Shown in pieces: positions 11,139-26,100 of a stretch of 64,000 nucleotides of DNA (the stretch's first letter is position 1; every line of letters starts with the position of its first letter). A program made the translations under genes and the position numbers. The notes beneath the pieces were generated by a model that worked only from the letters and a program-made list of their open reading frames with translations, did no database searches and had not been told where the DNA came from. This DNA comes from Liolophura sinensis (Eukaryota > Mollusca > Polyplacophora > Chitonida > Chitonidae), in assembly GCF_032854445.1 (NCBI RefSeq), contig NC_088296.1:26469448-26533447 (forward strand), in the 5' to 3' direction.

Positions 11139-14100
11139 GTATGCTATCTTTGTGAAAGTTGGCCAAAAGTTTGTTAATTTCATTCAGTTTTATAACAAGC
11201 AAAGGATAACGGGCTGTAGTTTAGTGGACGTGGCTCTTGTCCTCCATTCACTATGACAGACGAAGTTCGGGTTCAAACCATGTAGTAGACAGCGGAGTTG
11301 GGAATTACGTCGCTGTCGCTGTTGTTTGGCCTTGGTGACCATAATAAGTTAGATTTCCCGAAGTCCCTGGCGCGGTCTAACGTTCGTTAAAGACCACTTC
11401 TCTGTCCACCAGTATGGTGGGCATGTGTTTACACCAGTATGGCGGTCATGTATTAACGTCAGTATGGTGGGAGTATATTAACATGCTCGCCAGAAACTTG
11501 TCAGAGGCTGCAGTTTTACCCCAGACACTTTGATTATCTCTAGTCACAACAGTTATAGTATCAGTAAAAACACGGCGTTATACAACAATCAATTAAATAA
11601 ATGAATCAATAATTGAAACATTGCTTCCGGTTGGTAAGTTCGTTATACTTTATAAATATGTGTGAAAATCAATTTCTTCGCTAATGTTGTTGTTGTCCAG
11701 AGAAGAATGACGTAATGTAAAGCTTGACGTATATATGACGACACGTTCCTGTCTGAAGCAAAACCATGGCAAACGTTTGTCAAATACTACCAGCGATGTC
11801 CGACTTTCATTTCTCATTCCAGTATTTGGAGAAAAGATTTGACTCTCTTGCAGTCAGAAAAATGGGAGCACTTTTCGGGATTCTGCTAACTGTGAGTTGT
11901 TTTGTAAACACTGTGAATGCCATTTGTTTGGTAACATCTGGTGATGTGAGTTGGTTTGTAACCACTGTGAATGTCATTTGTTTTGTAACATATGGTGATG
12001 TGAGCTGTTTTGTAACCACTGTTAATGTGAATTGTCTCGTAACATCGGTGAGTGTGAATTTATTGGTCACATCTGTGAATGTGAGCTGTTTCGTAACATC
12101 TGTGAATATTAATTGTTTTGTGACTATTGTGAATGTGAGTTGTTTTATAACATCAAAGAATCTTAATTGGTTTGTAACTGCTGTGAATGTCATTTGTTTT
12201 GTAACATCTATGAATTTTAATTATTTTGTAACTACTGTATATATGCAACCTCGTGCTGGATTAAAACTGCGTGATGTCCTCATGTTTGCATTGTTGTTGT
12301 GCAAATCGTTTCTTGTCAGACAGTAAGGGAGGTAACCGAAACAAAAGTTCTTGTCTTCAACCCGACAAATCCTTGATGTCCAGTTAGAGCAATTACCACA
12401 AATTATAGGCCTTTACATAGTCTAGTAACTGAACGCCCCAAAATGCACCAATACTATCTTTGAGTGGGGAGTGATGGACAGTTGCCCATACCTTGGACGT
12501 GTTAGATTTAATGCTTACAATGTCTCAATATCATAATGCAAACGTAAATTTTTGCACCGACTATTGTTATCACTTTCTACGCTAGAAAATACAAAAAAGT
12601 GCAATTCTTTTGAAAACCTTAAAACTGGACACAAACATAACATTAAAACTGAAATAAGGTGAGACACTTTTCAGGCGATACGTGATCGGGGACTTATTGC
12701 AGATTACAATTGTAACTTCCTCCAAATGAACAGGAGCTGTATAGTTGATATTTGCATGAACATGGATTAAACTGTGAAGCACGAACAAGTGAAGCAAGCA
12801 CCTGTGGAAAGGCCGCTGAAGTTCTCCCCAAAAAACACGTACAAATGAAGCAAGCACCAGTGGAAAGGCCGCTGAAGTTCTCCCCCAAAAATACGTACAA
12901 ATGAAGCAAACACCAGTGGAAAGGCCGCTGAAGTTCTCCCCCAAAAACACGTACAAATGAAGCAAGCACCTGTGAAAAGGCCACTGAAGCTCTCTCCCAA
13001 AAAACGTACAAATCAAGCAAGCACCTGTGAAAAGGTCACTGAAGTTCTCTCCCCAAAACACGTACAAATGATGCAAGCACCTGTGAAAAGGCCACTGAAG
13101 TTCTCTCCCAAAAACACGTACAAATGAAGCAAGCACCTGTGGAAAGCCCACTGAAGTTCTCTCCACAAAACACGTACAAATAAAGCAAGCACCTGTGAAA
13201 AGGCCACTGAAGTTCTTTCCCCAAAACACGCACAAATGAAGCAAGCACCTGTGAAAAGGCAACTGAAGCTCTCTCCCAAAAAAACGTACAAATGAAGCAA
13301 GCACCTGTGAAAAGGTCACTGAAGTTCTCTCCCCAAAACACGTACAAATGATGCAAGCACCTGTGAAAAGGCCACTGAAGTTCTCTCCCAAAAACACGTA
13401 CAAATGAAGCAAGCACCCGTGGAAAGGTCACTGAAGTTCACTCCCCAAAACACATACAAATGAAGCAAGCACCCGTGAAAAGATCACTGAAGTTCTCCCC
13501 CCAAAACACGTACAAATGAAGCAAGCACCTGTGAAAAGGCACCTGAAGTTCTCCCCCCAAAACAAATACAAATGAAGCAAGCACCTGTGAAAAGGCCACT
13601 GAAGTTCTCCCCCCAAAACACGTACAAATGAAGCAAGCACCTGTAGAAAGACCACTGAAGTTCACTGCCAAAAACACATACAAATGAAGCAAGCACCTGT
13701 GAAAAGGCCACTGAAGTTCTCCCCCCAAAACACATACAAATGAAGCAAGCACCTGTGAAAAGGCCAATGAAGTTCTCCCCCCAAAACACGTACAAATGAA
13801 GCAAGCACCTGTGAAAAGGCACCTGAAGTTCTCCCCCCAAAACAAATACAAATGAAGCAAGCACCTGTGAAAAGGCCACTGAAGTTCTCCCCCCAAAACA
13901 CGTACAAATGAAGCAAGCACCTGTAGAAAGACCACTGAAGTTCACTGCCAAAAACACATACAAATGAAGCAAGCACCTGTGAAAAGGCCACTGAAGTTCT
14001 CCCCCCAAAACACGTACAAATGAAGCAAGCACCTGTAGAAAGACCACTGAAGTTCTCCTCCCAACAACACGTACAAATGAAGCAAGCACCCGTGGAAAGG

Positions 14101-17100
14101 TCACTGAAGTTCACTGCCAAAAACACATACAAATGAAGCAAGCACCTGTGGAAAGCCCACTGAAGTTCTCTCCACAAAAACGTACAAATGAAGCAAGCAC
14201 CTGTGGAAAGGCCACTGAAGTGCTCCCCCCAAAACACGTACAAATGAAGCAAGCACCTGTGAAAAGGCCACTGAAGTTCTCTCCCAAAACACATACAAAT
14301 GAAGCAAGCACCTGTGGAAAAGCCACTGAAGTTCTCTCCCGAAATTATCCTAATTTATTTTTTAGATTTGTTTTTCTCCCTGGATTAAATGCCTTCAGTT
14401 GTTCAGTTGTACGGTGGCTTTATGTTCGCTTTGGTACATAAAGTTCATGTGTCAATGACGTCACGCCTAGATTTCTCTGGTTCTAACAGGGCTATGTCAT
14501 GTCAGATATACTACTCCATGCACGGGTGCTTTGTGCTCTCAGCTTTTGTTTAGTGGTCACCCAGTTTGAGGGTGGTACGACATTACGTTCTTTCGCTCTT
14601 AGCGGCAGGACGTATTCACTAGCCTCTCTGTAAATAACCTGTACATAGCTTAGTGCATTTCCACTTTGCAATACCTTCTTATTTGAGTCTATATCTGTAC
14701 AATGATGAACAAGGTCTCCTTTCACGCTTTTACGACAAAAGGGATAATTTCAATTTTGATATTGTAAATTATCCTTATTTAGATAGCAATATACCAAATG
14801 GCGTATACATATCTCGCCGTGTAGCATTTGTCAGATCTTGCGTTAATTGTGATGACTTTATTCTGCGTCATAAGTTGCTAGTTCAAAAACTAGTTTGTCA
14901 AGGATACTCCATCAAACGCCTTCATTCTAAGTTTCTCAAATTTTACAATGAGTATAACACTCTCGTTGGCAGGCATGGACAGAGCGTTCAGAATCTCTGG
15001 CGATCTGCATTGTGATCAACCACATAGACGGCGCTGTTATCCCTATGTACATATCTATCACGTACATGGTATTTAACAACATAGATGATGCTCCTTGCCC
15101 AGTGTAACCGTCTATCTTGTATGTCATGTGTAACATCATAGATGGTGCCTCTTGTAGCATGAGATCTTTACATATTAACGGGAAAGACGTAATCGTCCGT
15201 TACTTTTGAATCACAATCTGATCGGTTAAGGTCTTTAACGCTCGTCATTTTCAAACTGTATTTAATACCGCTTAACCTGGGGCTAGGGGCCGTAAAGGTA
15301 GCCATGCTCATTACATCAGCATGATGCCTTTATGAACAGTTGCAATTAAAGCGCGACTGAGATACTTGTTTAATTGTTATTTGACATGGAACTCATTCAC
15401 GGACTACGAATTTGAACTTTGATATGGATATCATGCCTGGAATATTTATTGTCTGCCCGGCATCATTGAAAACTGATGGCCGCTTCTCTCTTGTGTGTTA
15501 CCGGCTTTATTTCTTATTTGTATAATTTCTTACATACCTTTGTCTTTGGGAGTTAGTGTTAAACGTTGTTTTGGAAATGGATCTTGCGATTATCGACTTA
15601 GAAAGCCCTTTACGGACTACGAATGGTATATGAATGTCGGGCTTGACGCTTATATTGGTAACTGTCTCAACATCCCTGGGGTCGTATTATCGCACATTGC
15701 GACCCGATTCTAAAGTTGACAAGGTTAAAAAGCAGAGGAAGTTGATAACGTTGTCACAGGAAGATTTTGCTGAACGTAGGGCAGCGATGGATAAAAAGTC
15801 CAGGAAAAAAATAAATATTCATAATGGCTACTACAAAGATCTTACAGTGGAACTGTAGAGGATTGAGGTGTAACCTCGTAGAACTCCAGATGTTAGCTCA
15901 ATACCTCAATCCTATAGCTTTTAGCTTGCAGGAAACTCTAATGACTGATCTTAGTTATCAATGTCGAGGTCATGTATCTCATCACGCTGTTGCCACGCCT
16001 ACAAATGGAAAGGCATCAGGCGGTTCTTCTTTTTTGATCAGGCAGGGGGTAATACACAATAGACTGGCACTGAACACCGACTTGCAGGCGGTAGCAGTGC
16101 GTATCACACTGGGTATAGTATTAACAATCTGTTCCATTTATATACCACCTTCTTCCACTCTTCACCAACAAGAGCTGCAAAATTTATATCATCAGTTACC
16201 TAAACCGTGTCTTCTTTTCAGTGACTTTAATGTCCACAGTGTTCTCTGGGGTGACTCTGAACGTAACCAGAAGGGCTTTGTATTGGAGGATTTTATATCT
16301 AATAACTCTCTTAAAATGATGGCACACATACTTACCTTCATCCTGCAAAGGGCACTTATTCGGTCCTTGATTTGGCTCTGGCTGATGCAAGGCTAAGGTC
16401 GGAATTCAGCTTGAGCGTCCATGATGATCTGTGCGGAAGCGACCACTTCCTCACTATACTTACCTTTGTGGAGCCGGTATCTTCCTCCCTTCCACGCTTT
16501 AATTATGATTAAGCAGTCTGGCCCCCGCCCTGCTGTTCTGTATGGTGAAACACTTACTAGCGACCTTTTTCGTGATGCAGTTGATCCTATCCAGTTATTC
16601 TCGGATCAGCTAATCGATATAGCCTCCAAATGTATCCCGATATCATGTGCGGTTCTCCGTATTAAGAAACCGTGGTTCACGGAGGACTATAAACGAGCTA
16701 GGCATTTCAGGAAACGTGCTGAGCGCGTGTGCCGATGTAGACCATCTCCCGGTAAGTTAGACGATGTTAGACGTACTCCAGCTAAAGTCTGTAGGACTAT
16801 CAAACAGTCCAAACTCAACTCTTGGAAACGTTATGTTTCTAAGATTAATTATCGTACCCCTATGTCAAAAGTCTGGAATATGATCCAACGCATCAAAGGC
16901 GACGGATCTAATGGGACTGTCAATCATCTTAAAGACGGAAATAATTCTTTGACAGAAAAACTTGACATAGCCAATAGGTTGGGCGCTTTTTTTGCGCACC
17001 ATTCGTCTTCAGATAATTACTTGCCTCAGTCCCAGCGTAAGAAGGAACGGGCCGAGGCAAGTCCTCTTGATTTTACATCCTCAAATGAAGAATCCTACAA

Positions 17101-20100
17101 TGCTACATTTTCTCTACATGATCTATCCCTGTCGCTGAGCAAGGCCCATGACTCAACTCCAGGGCCAGATGAAATCCACTATTAGCTTTTACGACACCTT
17201 CCAAAATCTTCCTTGAGGGTGCATCTTGGAATTTTTAATACCATTTGGATTTCCGGGAATTTTCCTGCCTCACTGCAAAACGCTATTGTTGTCCCCATCC
17301 CAAAGCCTGGAAAGGATTCTACCGATCCAAATAACTATCGTCCTATTTCCAGCTGTGTATGCAAGACTATGGAGAGGATGATTAACGATCGCTTAGTCTG
17401 GTTTTTGGAGACTAAAGAGTTGGTAAGCGACATTCAATGTGGATTTCGAAAGAATCGCAGTACTGTTGATCATCTTGTTCGTCTAGAATCCTTTATTAAG
17501 AACGGTATCGTTAATCGTGACCATGTCGTATCTGTCTTTTTTGATCTGGAAAAGGCATATGACACTTCTTGGAAATATGGCATTATGAAAGATATGCACG
17601 GATTTGGACTTAGAGGTCGGCTTCCTGACTCTATTCGTAAATTCTAGACCATCGACACTTCCAGGTTCGGGTTGGGGCTACCCTATCTGACTACTTTGAA
17701 CAAGATCAAGGCAGCATTTTATCAGTTAATCTCTTTAGCATTAAGATTAATAGCCTTGCCAGAGTTTTATCTCCTAGTAAGAACGCATCCCTTTTTGTGG
17801 ACGATCTTGGTATCTCTTGTCGAGGCAAATGTATGCACACTATCGAGAGACAGCTACAGCTTTGCCTTAACAAAATCCATGCCTGGGCACTGGAGAACGG
17901 ATTTAAGTTCCCCAAGTCGAAGACTAACTGTGTACACTTTTGTCGGAAGTACTTTCCCCATGAAGACCCCAAGGTATTTTCAGATGGGTCCCCCATCAAG
18001 GTTGTGCAGGAGGCAAAATTCCTCAGGCTGATTTTCGATAAGCACCTTACATTTAAATCTCACATTAATTACCTTAGAGCCAAATGCCTAAAGGCGCTTG
18101 ATATTTTGAAGGTTGTCTCTAGTGCTCGTTGGGGAGGGGATCATGAAACCCTACTTCAGCTTTATCGAGCACAGATTCGTTCTAAGCTAGACTATGCCTG
18201 CAGTGCTTATGGAGGTGCGTCAAGCTCCCAGTTGAAGAAACTCAATACTGTACATCACCAGGCCATACGGTTGTGCTTAGGTGCTTTCCTCGCCTCTCCT
18301 GTGGAGAGTCTGTATGTTGAGGCAAACGAGCCTCCCCTGGAGCTTCGAAGAACTAAACTATCCTTACAGTATATCACCAAGCTTAGAGCCAATACATCAA
18401 ACCCAGCCTTTGATTGTGTCTTCCATCCGGAGTTTGAAGACTATCCTCAGAGGCCATCCATTGTTCCTCCACTGGGTGTCTACATCCAGGAAAATGTGCA
18501 AGCAGGTGGACTTGGGCTGGATGTTATCGCCCCCATACGCACCCAGGGAGATCCACCGTGGTTATGTCGTCAGCTCCTTCCTGAAGAAATCTTCCACCAA
18601 CCCTCTAGTACACCAACAGGAGTTTAGTAATATGTGTTCAAAGTATCCATTTTATCATCGTATATTCACTGGCGGTTCCAAGGATGATGATGGCGTGGCT
18701 TCTGCCGCTGTCCTTGTGTCAGAACCATTTCAACTCGGTTTCCAGATTCCTGTTCTGTGTTTACTGCGGAAGCCAAGGCAATTTTGTGCGCACTCCTGTT
18801 CATCCCAGAGCTCGGAGGTAGCAGATTTCTCATCTGATCTAACTCATCTGATCCTTTTCTTCCTGCAGGCAATTCGGGCTGGTTCGCCTGTACATCCAGA
18901 CATTCTATCTATCAGGGAGATGCTCAAACGACTTAATGAAGATTTTATCATTGTCTTTTGTTGGGTGCCCGGGCATATGGGTATCCCAGGGAATACTGCT
19001 GCAGATGAAGCCGCTAAGGCGGCTCTACATTCCGTTATTACTCAAACTGACGTTCCATATTCGGACTTGCGTTCACTTATTTGCTCCTATACCAAGCGTT
19101 TGTTTAAGGCTTAATGGGATGACCAGACAACCAATAAGCTGCATGATATACGTCAGTTTGTTGGTCCAGCACCTTCCCTTTCACGGCATCGTCTCCGCTC
19201 TTGCATTTTGAGGAGGTATCGGTCACACACGTGCTACGCATGGGTATTTGTTGAAAGGAGAAGATGCTCCTCATTGTTTTGCTTGTGATCAACGGTTCGC
19301 AGTCAAGCACATATTGCTTGACTGTGGCGACTTTGCTCCTGCACGAGATTCCTATTATCACGTAAGCTCTCTTGCAGAACTTTTCAATTCTGTAGAAAGT
19401 GATACTGCTTTTGATTTTCTCACTACCATTGGTATGGCAGGAAAACTGTGATTTTAAACTACCGTCTGTATTTGTTATTTGACTTCAGATGTCCTTTTTT
19501 GACTGACTAGTAAATGACTTATCCGTACTAGATCGGCTACTTGACGTTTTATTGTTGCCATTAAAATGAAACATTGTTAAAAGCGACATTTAAAACTTTT
19601 ACTCACTCACTCACTCCATGCACGGGTACACAATACACCGCATGGGTACACACTACATCGCACGGGTACACACTACGCGAATAAAGCCTGCAAGGCTTTT
19701 CCGCACACCTGTATATGCATAATTAATCGCAGACTAAGACTTTTCTGCCCACCTGTACATGCATAATCAATCGAAGACTAAGACTTTTCTGCCCACCTGT
19801 ACATGCATAATCAATCGCAGTCTAAGACTTTTCTGCCCACTTGTACATGCATAATCAATCGCAGACTAGACTTTTCTGTCCATCTGTACATGCATGATGA
19901 ATCGCAGACTAAGACTTTTCTGCACACCTGTACATGCATAATCAATCGCGGACTAAGACTTTTCTGTCCACCTGTACATGCATAATCAATCGCAGACTAA
20001 GACTTTTCTGCCCACTTGTACATGCATAATCAATCGCAGACTAAGACTTTTTTGTACAACTGTACATGCATAATCGATCGCAGATTAAGACTTTTCTGCC

Positions 20101-23100
20101 CATCTGTACATGCATAATTAATCGCAGACTAAGACTTTTCTGCTCACCTGTGCATGCATAATCAATCGCAAACTAAGACTTTTCTGCCCACCTGTGCATG
20201 CATAATTAATCGCAGACTAAGACTTTTCTGCCCACCTGTACATGCATAATCAATCGAAGACAAAGACTTTTTTGTACAACTGTACATGCATAATCAATCG
20301 CAGACTAAGACTTTTCTGCCCACTTGTACATGCATAATCAATCGCAGACTAAGAATTTTTTGTACAACTGTACATGCATAATTAATCGCAGACTAAGACT
20401 TTTCTGCCCATCTGTACATGCATAATCAATCGCAGACTAAGACTTTTCTGCCCACCTGTACATGCATAATCGATCGCACACTAAGACATTTCTGTCCAAC
20501 TGTACATGCATAATCAATCGCAGACTAAGACTTTTCTGCCCACTTGTACATGCATAATCAATCGCAGACTAAGAATTTTCTGCCCATCTGTACATGCATA
20601 ATCGATCGCAGATTAAGACTTTTCTGCCCATCTGTACATGCATAATTAATCGCAGACTAAGACTTTTCTGCTCACCTGTGCATGCATAATCAATCGCAGA
20701 CTAAGACTTTTCTGCCCACCTGTACATGCATAATCAATCGCAGACTTAGACTTTTCTGCCCATCTGTACATGCATAATCAATCGCAGACTAAGACTTTTC
20801 TGCTCACCTGCACAGGCATAATCAATCACAGACTAAGACTTTTCTGCCCACCTGTACATGCATGAAGAATCGCAGACTAAGCCTTTTCTGTCCACCTGTA
20901 CATGCATAATCAATCGCAGACTAAGACTTTTCTGCCCATCTGTACATGCATAATCAATCGCAGATTAAGACTTTTCTGTCCACCTGTAGGCCTACATGCA
21001 TAATCAATCGCAGACTAAGACTTTTCTGCCCACCTGTACATGCATAATGAATCGCAGACTAAGACTTTTCTGCCCACCTGTACATCCATAATCAATCGCA
21101 GACTAAGACTTTTCTGCCCACCTGTACATGCTTGAAGAATCGCAGACTAAGATATTTCTGCCCACCAGTACATCCATAATCAATCACAAACTAAGACTTT
21201 TCTGTCCACCTGTACATGCATAATCAATCGCAGACTAAGACTTTTCTGCCCACTTGTACATGCATAATCAATCGCAGACTAAGAATTTTTTGTACAACTG
21301 TACATGCATAATTGATCGCAGATTAAGACTTTTCTGCCCATCTGTACATGCAGAATTAATCGCAGACTAAGACATTTCTGCCCACCTGTACATGCATAAT
21401 CAATCGCAGACTAAGACATTTCTGCCCAACTGTACATGCATAATCAATCGCAGACTAAGACTTTTCTGCCCACTTGTACATGCATAATCAATCGCAGACT
21501 AAGAATTTTCTGCCCACCTGTACATGCATAATCGATCGCAAATTAAGACTTTTCTGCCCATCTGTACATGCATAATTAATCGCAGACTAAGACTTTTCTG
21601 CTCACCTGTGCATGCATAATCAATCGCAGACTAAGACTTTTCTGCCCACCTGTACATGCATAATCAATCGCAGACTAAGACTTTTCTGCCCATCTGTACA
21701 TGCATAATCAATCGCAGACTAAGACTTTTCTGCCCATCTGTACATGAATAATCAATCGCAGATTAAGACTTTTCTGTCCACCTGTACATGCATAATTGAT
21801 TGCAGGACTAAGACTTTTCTGCCCACCTGTACATGCATGAAGAATCGCAGACTAAGACCTTTCTGCCCACCTGTACATCCATAATCAATCGCAGACTAAG
21901 ACTTTTCTGCCCACCTGTACATGCATAATCAATCGCAGACTAAGATATTTCTGGCCCACCTGTACATCCATAATCAATCACAGACTAAGACTTTTCTGTC
22001 CACCTGTACATGCATAATCAATCGAAGACAAAGACTTTTCTGCCCATCTGTACATGCATAATCAATCGTAGACTAAGACTTTTTTGTACAACTGTACATG
22101 CATAATCAATCGCAGACTAAGACTTTTCTGCCCACTTGTACATGCAGAATTAATCGCAGACTAAGACTTTTTTTTACAACTGTACATGCATAATTGATGG
22201 CAGATTAAGTCTTTTCTGCCCATCTGTACATGCAGAATTAATCGCAGACTAAGACTTTTCTGCTCACCTGTGCATGCATAATTAATCGCAGACTAAGACT
22301 TTTTCTGCCCCCCTGTACATCCATAATCAATCGCAGACTAAGACATTTCTGCCCAACTGTACATGCATAATCAATCGCAGACTAAGACTTTTTTGCCCAC
22401 TTCTACATGCATAATCAATCGCAGACTAAGACTTTTCTGCCACCTGTACATCCATAATCGATCGCAGATTAAGACTTTTCTGCCCACCTGTACATGCATA
22501 ATCGATCGCACACTAAGACATTTCTGTCCAACTGTACATGCATAATCAATCGCAGACTAAGACTTTTCTGCCCACTTGTACATGCATAATCAATCGCAGA
22601 CTAAGAATTTTCTGCCCACCTGTACATGCATAATCGATCGCAGATTAAGACTTTTCTGCCCATCTGTACATGCATAATTAATCGCAGACTAAGACTTTTC
22701 TGCTCACCTGTGCATGCATAATCAATCGCAGACTTAAGACTTTTCTGCCCACCTGTACATGCATAATCAATCGCAGACTTAGACTTTTCTGCCCATCTGT
22801 ACATGCATAATCAATCGCAGACTAAGACTTTTCTGCTCACCTGCACAGGCATAATCAATCACAGACTAAGACTTTTCTGCCCACCTGTACATGCATGAAG
22901 AATCGCAGACTAAGCCTTTTCTGTCCACCTGTACATGCATAATCAATCGCAGACTAAGACTTTTCTGCCCATCTGTACATGCATAATCAATCGCAGATTA
23001 AGACTTTTCTGTCCACCTGTAGGCCTACATGCATAATCAATCGCAGACTAAGACTTTTCTGCCCACCTGTACATGCATAATGAATCGCAGACTAAGACTT

Positions 23101-26100
23101 TTCTGCCCACCTGTACATCCATAATCAATCGCAGACTAAGACATTTCTGCCTACCTGTACATGCATAATCAATCGCAGACTAAGACATTTCTGCCCAACT
23201 GTACATGCATAATCAATCGCAGACTAAGACTTTTCTGCCCACTTGTACATGCATAATCAATCGCAGACTAAGAATTTTCTGCCCACCTGTACATGCATAA
23301 TCGATCGCAAATTAAGACTTTTCTGCCCATCTGTACATGCATAATTAATCGCAGACTAAGACTTTTCTGCTCACCTGTGCATGCATAATCAATCGCAGAC
23401 TAAGACTTTTCTGCCCACCTGTACATGCATAATCAATCGCAGACTAAGACTTTTCTGCCCATCTGTACATGCATAATCAATCGCAGACTAAGACTTTTCT
23501 GCCCATCTGTACATGAATAATCAATCGCAGATTAAGACTTTTCTGTCCACCTGTACATGCATAATTGATCGCAGACTAAGACTTTTCTGCCCACCTGTAC
23601 ATGCATGAAGAATCGCAGACTAAGACCTTTCTGCCCACCTGTACATCCATAATCAATCGCAGACTAAGACTTTTCTGCCCACCTGTACATGCATAATCAA
23701 TCGCAGACTAAGATATTTCTGCCCACCTGTACATCCATAATCAATCACAGACTAAGACTTTTCTGTCCACCTGTACATGCATAATCAATCGAAGACTAAG
23801 ACTTTTCTGCCCATCTGTACATGCATAATCAATCGTAGACTAAGACTTTTTTGTACAACTGTACATGCATAATCAATCGCAGACTAAGACTTTTCTGCCC
23901 ACTTGTACATGCAGAATTAATCGCAGACTAAGACTTTTTTTTACAACTGTACATGCATAATTGATGGCAGATTAAGTCTTTTCTGCCCATCTGTACATGC
24001 AGAATTAATCGCAGACTAAGACTTTTCTGCTCACCTGTGCATGCATAATTAATCGCAGACTAAGACTTTTCTGCCCCCCTGTACATCCATAATCAATCGC
24101 AGACTAAGACATTTCTGCCCAACTGTACATGCATAATCAATCGCAGACTAAGACTTTTTTGCCCACTTCTACATGCATAATCAATCGCAGACTAAGACTT
24201 TTCTGCCCACCTGTACATCCATAATCGATCGCAGACTAAGACTTTTCTGCCCACCTGTACATGCATAATCGATCGCACACTAAGACATTTCTGTCCAACT
24301 GTACATGCATAATCAATCGCAGACTAAGACTTTTCTGCCCACTTGTACATGCATAATCAATCGCAGACTAAGAATTTTCTGCCCATCTCTACATCCATAA
24401 TCGATCGCAGATTAAGACTTTTCTGCCCATCTGTACATGCATAATTAATCGCAGACTAAGACTTTTCTGCTCACCTGTGCATGCATAATCAATCGCAGAC
24501 TAAGACTTTTCTGCCCACCTGTACATGCATAATCAATCGCAGACTTAGACTTTTCTGCCCATCTGTACATGCATAATCAATCGCAGACTAAGACTTTTCT
24601 GCTCACCTGCACAGGCATAATCAATCACAGACTAAGACTTTTCTGCCCACCTGTACATGCATGAAGAATCGCAGACTAAGCCTTTTCTGTCCACCTGTAC
24701 ATGCATAATCAATCGCAGACTAAGACTTTTCTGCCCATCTGTACATGCATAATCAATCGCAGATTAAGACTTTTCTGTCCACCTGTTGGCCTACATGCAT
24801 AATCAATCGCAGACTAAGACTTTTCTGCCCACCTGTACATGCATAATGAATCGCAGACTAAGACTTTTCTGCCCACCAGTACATCCATAATCAATCGCAG
24901 ACTAAGACTTTTCTGCCCACCTGTACATGCTTGAAGAATCGCAGACTAAGATATTTCTGCCCACCAGTACATCCATAATCAATCACAAACTAAGACTTTT
25001 CTGTCCACCTGTACATGCATAATCAATCGCAGGACTAAGACTTTTCTGCCCATCTGTAATGCATAATCAATCGCAGACTAAGACTTTTTTGTACAACTGT
25101 ACATGCATAATCAATCGCAGACTAAGACTTTTCTGCCCACTTGTACATGCATAATCAATCGCAGACTAAGACTTTTTTGTACAACTGTACATGCATAATT
25201 GATCGCAGATTAAGACTTTTCTGCCCATCTGTACATGCAGAATTAATCGCAGACTAAGACATTTCTGCCCACCTGTACATGCATAATCAATCGCAGACTA
25301 AGACATTTCTGCCCAACTGTACATGCATAATCAATCGCAGACTAAGACTTTTCTGCCCACTTGTACATGCATAATCAATCGCAGACTAAGAATTTTCTGC
25401 CCACCTGTACATGCATAATCGATCGCAAATTAAGACTTTTCTGCCCATCTGTACATGCATAATTAATCGCAGACTAAGACTTTTCTGCTCACCTGTGCAT
25501 GCATAATCAATCGCAGACTAAGACTTTTCTGCCCACCTGTACATGCATAATCAATCGCAGACTAAGACTTTTCTGCCCATCTGTACATGCATAATCAATC
25601 GCAGACTAAGACTTTTCTGCCCATCTGTACATGAATAATCAATCGCAGATTAAGACTTTTCTGTCCACCTGTACATGCATAATTGATCGCAGACTAAGAC
25701 TTTTCTGCCCACCTGTACATGCATGAAGAATCGCAGACTAAGACCTTTCTGCCCACCTGTACATCCATAATCAATCGCAGACTAAGACTTTTCTGCCCAC
25801 CTGTACATGCATAATCAATCGCAGACTAAGATATTTCTGCCCACCTGTACATCCATAATCAATCACAGACTAAGACTTTTCTGTCCACCTGTACATGCAT
25901 AATCAATCGAAGACTAAGACTTTTCTGCCCATCTGTACATGCATAATCAATCGTAGACTAAGACTTTTTTGTACAACTGTACATGCATAATCAATCGCAG
26001 ACTAAGACTTTTCTGCCCACTTGTACATGCAGAATTAATCGCAGACTAAGACTTTTTTTTACAACTGTACATGCATAATTGATGGCAGATTAAGTCTTTT

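Larger units (their letters stand above)
14512..19626 (+). mobile_element. Degenerate non-LTR retrotransposon (LINE) with target-site duplication
   Basis: The insertion is bounded by a 15-bp direct repeat, ACTCCATGCACGGGT, at 14512-14526 and 19612-19626. The 3' end is a short ACTC-repeat tail instead of poly(A). It encodes, in broken frames, an endonuclease (about 15824-16500), a reverse transcriptase (about 17130-18400) and an RNase H (about 18650-19110). This layout fits I/Nimb/Ingi-like LINEs that carry RNase H. The 5' part (14653-15015) encodes a different block typical of other invertebrate retroelement ORFs. It sits in intron 2 of transporter B in the sense orientation and is dead, with several frameshifts and stops. 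Confidence 0.85.

Noticed and set aside
11211-11285. Functional tRNA gene
   Set aside because: A and B boxes are present, but I could not pair an acceptor stem and the sequence continues as a SINE-like body.
12582-14294. Several 100-276-codon minus-strand frames (FICTCFGGRTS repeats)
   Set aside because: Products of the 56-bp array read in changing frames; no start, splice or motif evidence.
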